DNA from: Gammaproteobacteria bacterium
GTDB lineage: Bacteria; Pseudomonadota; Gammaproteobacteria; Xanthomonadales; Xanthomonadaceae
DNA: 5,902 nt
NCBI GenBank assembly: GCA_025360985.1
Contig: JANYBA010000231.1
Span: forward strand, 1 to 5,902
Direction: 5' to 3'
Shown piece by piece: positions 5,142 through 5,902 of this stretch (position 1 is the stretch's first letter; every line of letters starts with the position of its first letter). The position numbers and the translations under genes were made by a program. The notes beneath the pieces are model-generated. The model saw only the letters and a list, made by a program, of their open reading frames with translations. It searched no databases and was not told where the DNA came from.

Positions 5142-5902
5142 GTGTCCTACGACAACGTCACCAAGCTGGTCAAAGACCACGCCATCGAATTCATCGACCT
5201 GCGTTTCGCCGACATGCGCGGCGTCCAGCACCACGTCACCTTCCCGGCCAGCATCATCGAGCCCGGGCTGTTCGAGGACGGCAAGATGTTCGACGGCTCG
5301 TCGATCTCCGGCTGGAAGGGCATCAACGAGTCCGACATGATCCTGTTGCCCGACGCCAGCACCGCGGTGGTCGATCCGTTCACCGCCGACCCGACCCTCA
5401 TTCTTGTCTGCGACATCCTCGACCCGGCCACGATGCAGGCGTATTCGCGCGATCCGCGCGGCGTCGCCAGGCGCGCCGAAGCCTTCCTCAAGGCCAGCGG
5501 CATCGCCGACCAGGCCTTCTTTGGTCCGGAGCCCGAGTTCTTCATTTTCGACTCCGTGCGGTGGGCGAACGAGATGGGCCACACCTTCTTCGAGATCGAT
5601 TCCGAGGAAGCGCACTGGAACAGCAAGAAGAAATACGAAGGTGGCAACTCCGGCTATCGCCCGGGCTTGAAGGGCGGCTACTTCCCGGTCGCACCGACCG
5701 ATTCGCTGCACGACATCCGCGCCGAGATGTGCAAGGAACTGATGGCCGCGGGGCAAGAAGTCGAAGTGCACCACCACGAAGTCGCCAACGCCGGCCAGTG
5801 CGAGATCGGCACCAAGTTCAATACGCTGGTGCAGAAGGCCGACGAGCTGCTGATGATGAAATACATCATCAAGAACGTTGCCCACCGCAACGGCAAGACC
5901 GC
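5142..5902 (+). CDS. glnA: Glutamine synthetase type I, 3' end beyond window
   Basis: The first 253 residues of an enzyme usually about 469 long are visible; the gene runs off the right edge. It condenses glutamate and ammonia with ATP to glutamine in the cytoplasm as a dodecamer, the main route of ammonia assimilation. The N-terminal beta-grasp domain (~16-100) contains the conserved FDGSSI-GW segment with D51. The catalytic domain starts at ~105. Metal and substrate ligands are present: E130 and E132 in GPEPEFFIFD, E213 in HHHEVANAGQ, and E221 in QCEIGTKF, matching Salmonella E129, E131, E212 and E220. The adenylylation tyrosine expected of this subtype would lie beyond the window. The start is GTG with a good ribosome site. 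Transcription is expected from the sigma-54 promoter at 5091-5106 with NtrC-like sites upstream, so induction on nitrogen limitation is likely. Confidence 0.98.
   Translation, partial: MSYDNVTKLVKDHAIEFIDLRFADMRGVQHHVTFPASIIEPGLFEDGKMFDGSSISGWKGINESDMILLPDASTAVVDPFTADPTLILVCDILDPATMQAYSRDPRGVARRAEAFLKASGIADQAFFGPEPEFFIFDSVRWANEMGHTFFEIDSEEAHWNSKKKYEGGNSGYRPGLKGGYFPVAPTDSLHDIRAEMCKELMAAGQEVEVHHHEVANAGQCEIGTKFNTLVQKADELLMMKYIIKNVAHRNGKT

Noticed and set aside
4971..5885. 304-codon minus-strand frame opposite glnA
   Set aside because: It is antisense to a clear glutamine synthetase and crosses its promoter; no domain is seen.

Overview
The window looks like an ordinary chromosomal stretch from a GC-rich gammaproteobacterium. 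The reasons are strong G/C bias at third codon positions, long antisense open frames caused by that bias, a type I glutamine synthetase with a sigma-54/NtrC-type control region, and a membrane GGDEF-EAL protein. Gene content and style suggest Xanthomonadales (Lysobacterales), but that placement is inference from reading and was not tested by a search.

Layout from left to right. (1) Minus strand, 1-1655: a secreted or periplasmic serine hydrolase of the beta-lactamase/penicillin-binding-protein fold, cut off at its C-terminus by the window edge. It has an extra N-terminal region of about 140 residues. (2) Minus strand, 1751-2539: uppP (bacA), undecaprenyl-diphosphatase, complete. It lies 95 bp upstream of the hydrolase in the same direction, so the two may be co-transcribed. 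(3) 2540-2673: a 134-bp divergent intergenic region with GC-rich inverted repeats. (4) Plus strand, 2674-5019: a two-pass inner-membrane protein with a periplasmic helical domain, PAS, GGDEF and EAL, for turnover of cyclic di-GMP. (5) 5020-5141: the glnA control region, with a textbook -24/-12 sigma-54 promoter. Two NtrC-like dyads lie upstream with centres 32 bp apart, and the upstream one is inside the last codons of the GGDEF-EAL gene. (6) Plus strand, from 5142 past the right edge: glnA, glutamine synthetase, 253 residues visible.

The left pair faces the cell envelope: UppP recycles the lipid carrier for peptidoglycan, and the hydrolase belongs to a fold that includes peptidoglycan DD-peptidases, beta-lactamases and esterases. 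The right side combines c-di-GMP signalling with nitrogen assimilation. The link between those two may only be adjacency, although the glnA enhancer overlaps the signalling gene.

I found no mobile element, CRISPR array, tRNA, rRNA or clearly novel system. The points most worth checking are the tandem NtrC sites, the overlapping alternative hairpins ahead of the GGDEF-EAL gene, the missing c-di-GMP inhibitory site in its GGDEF domain, and the unusual N-terminal region and CxC segment of the serine hydrolase.
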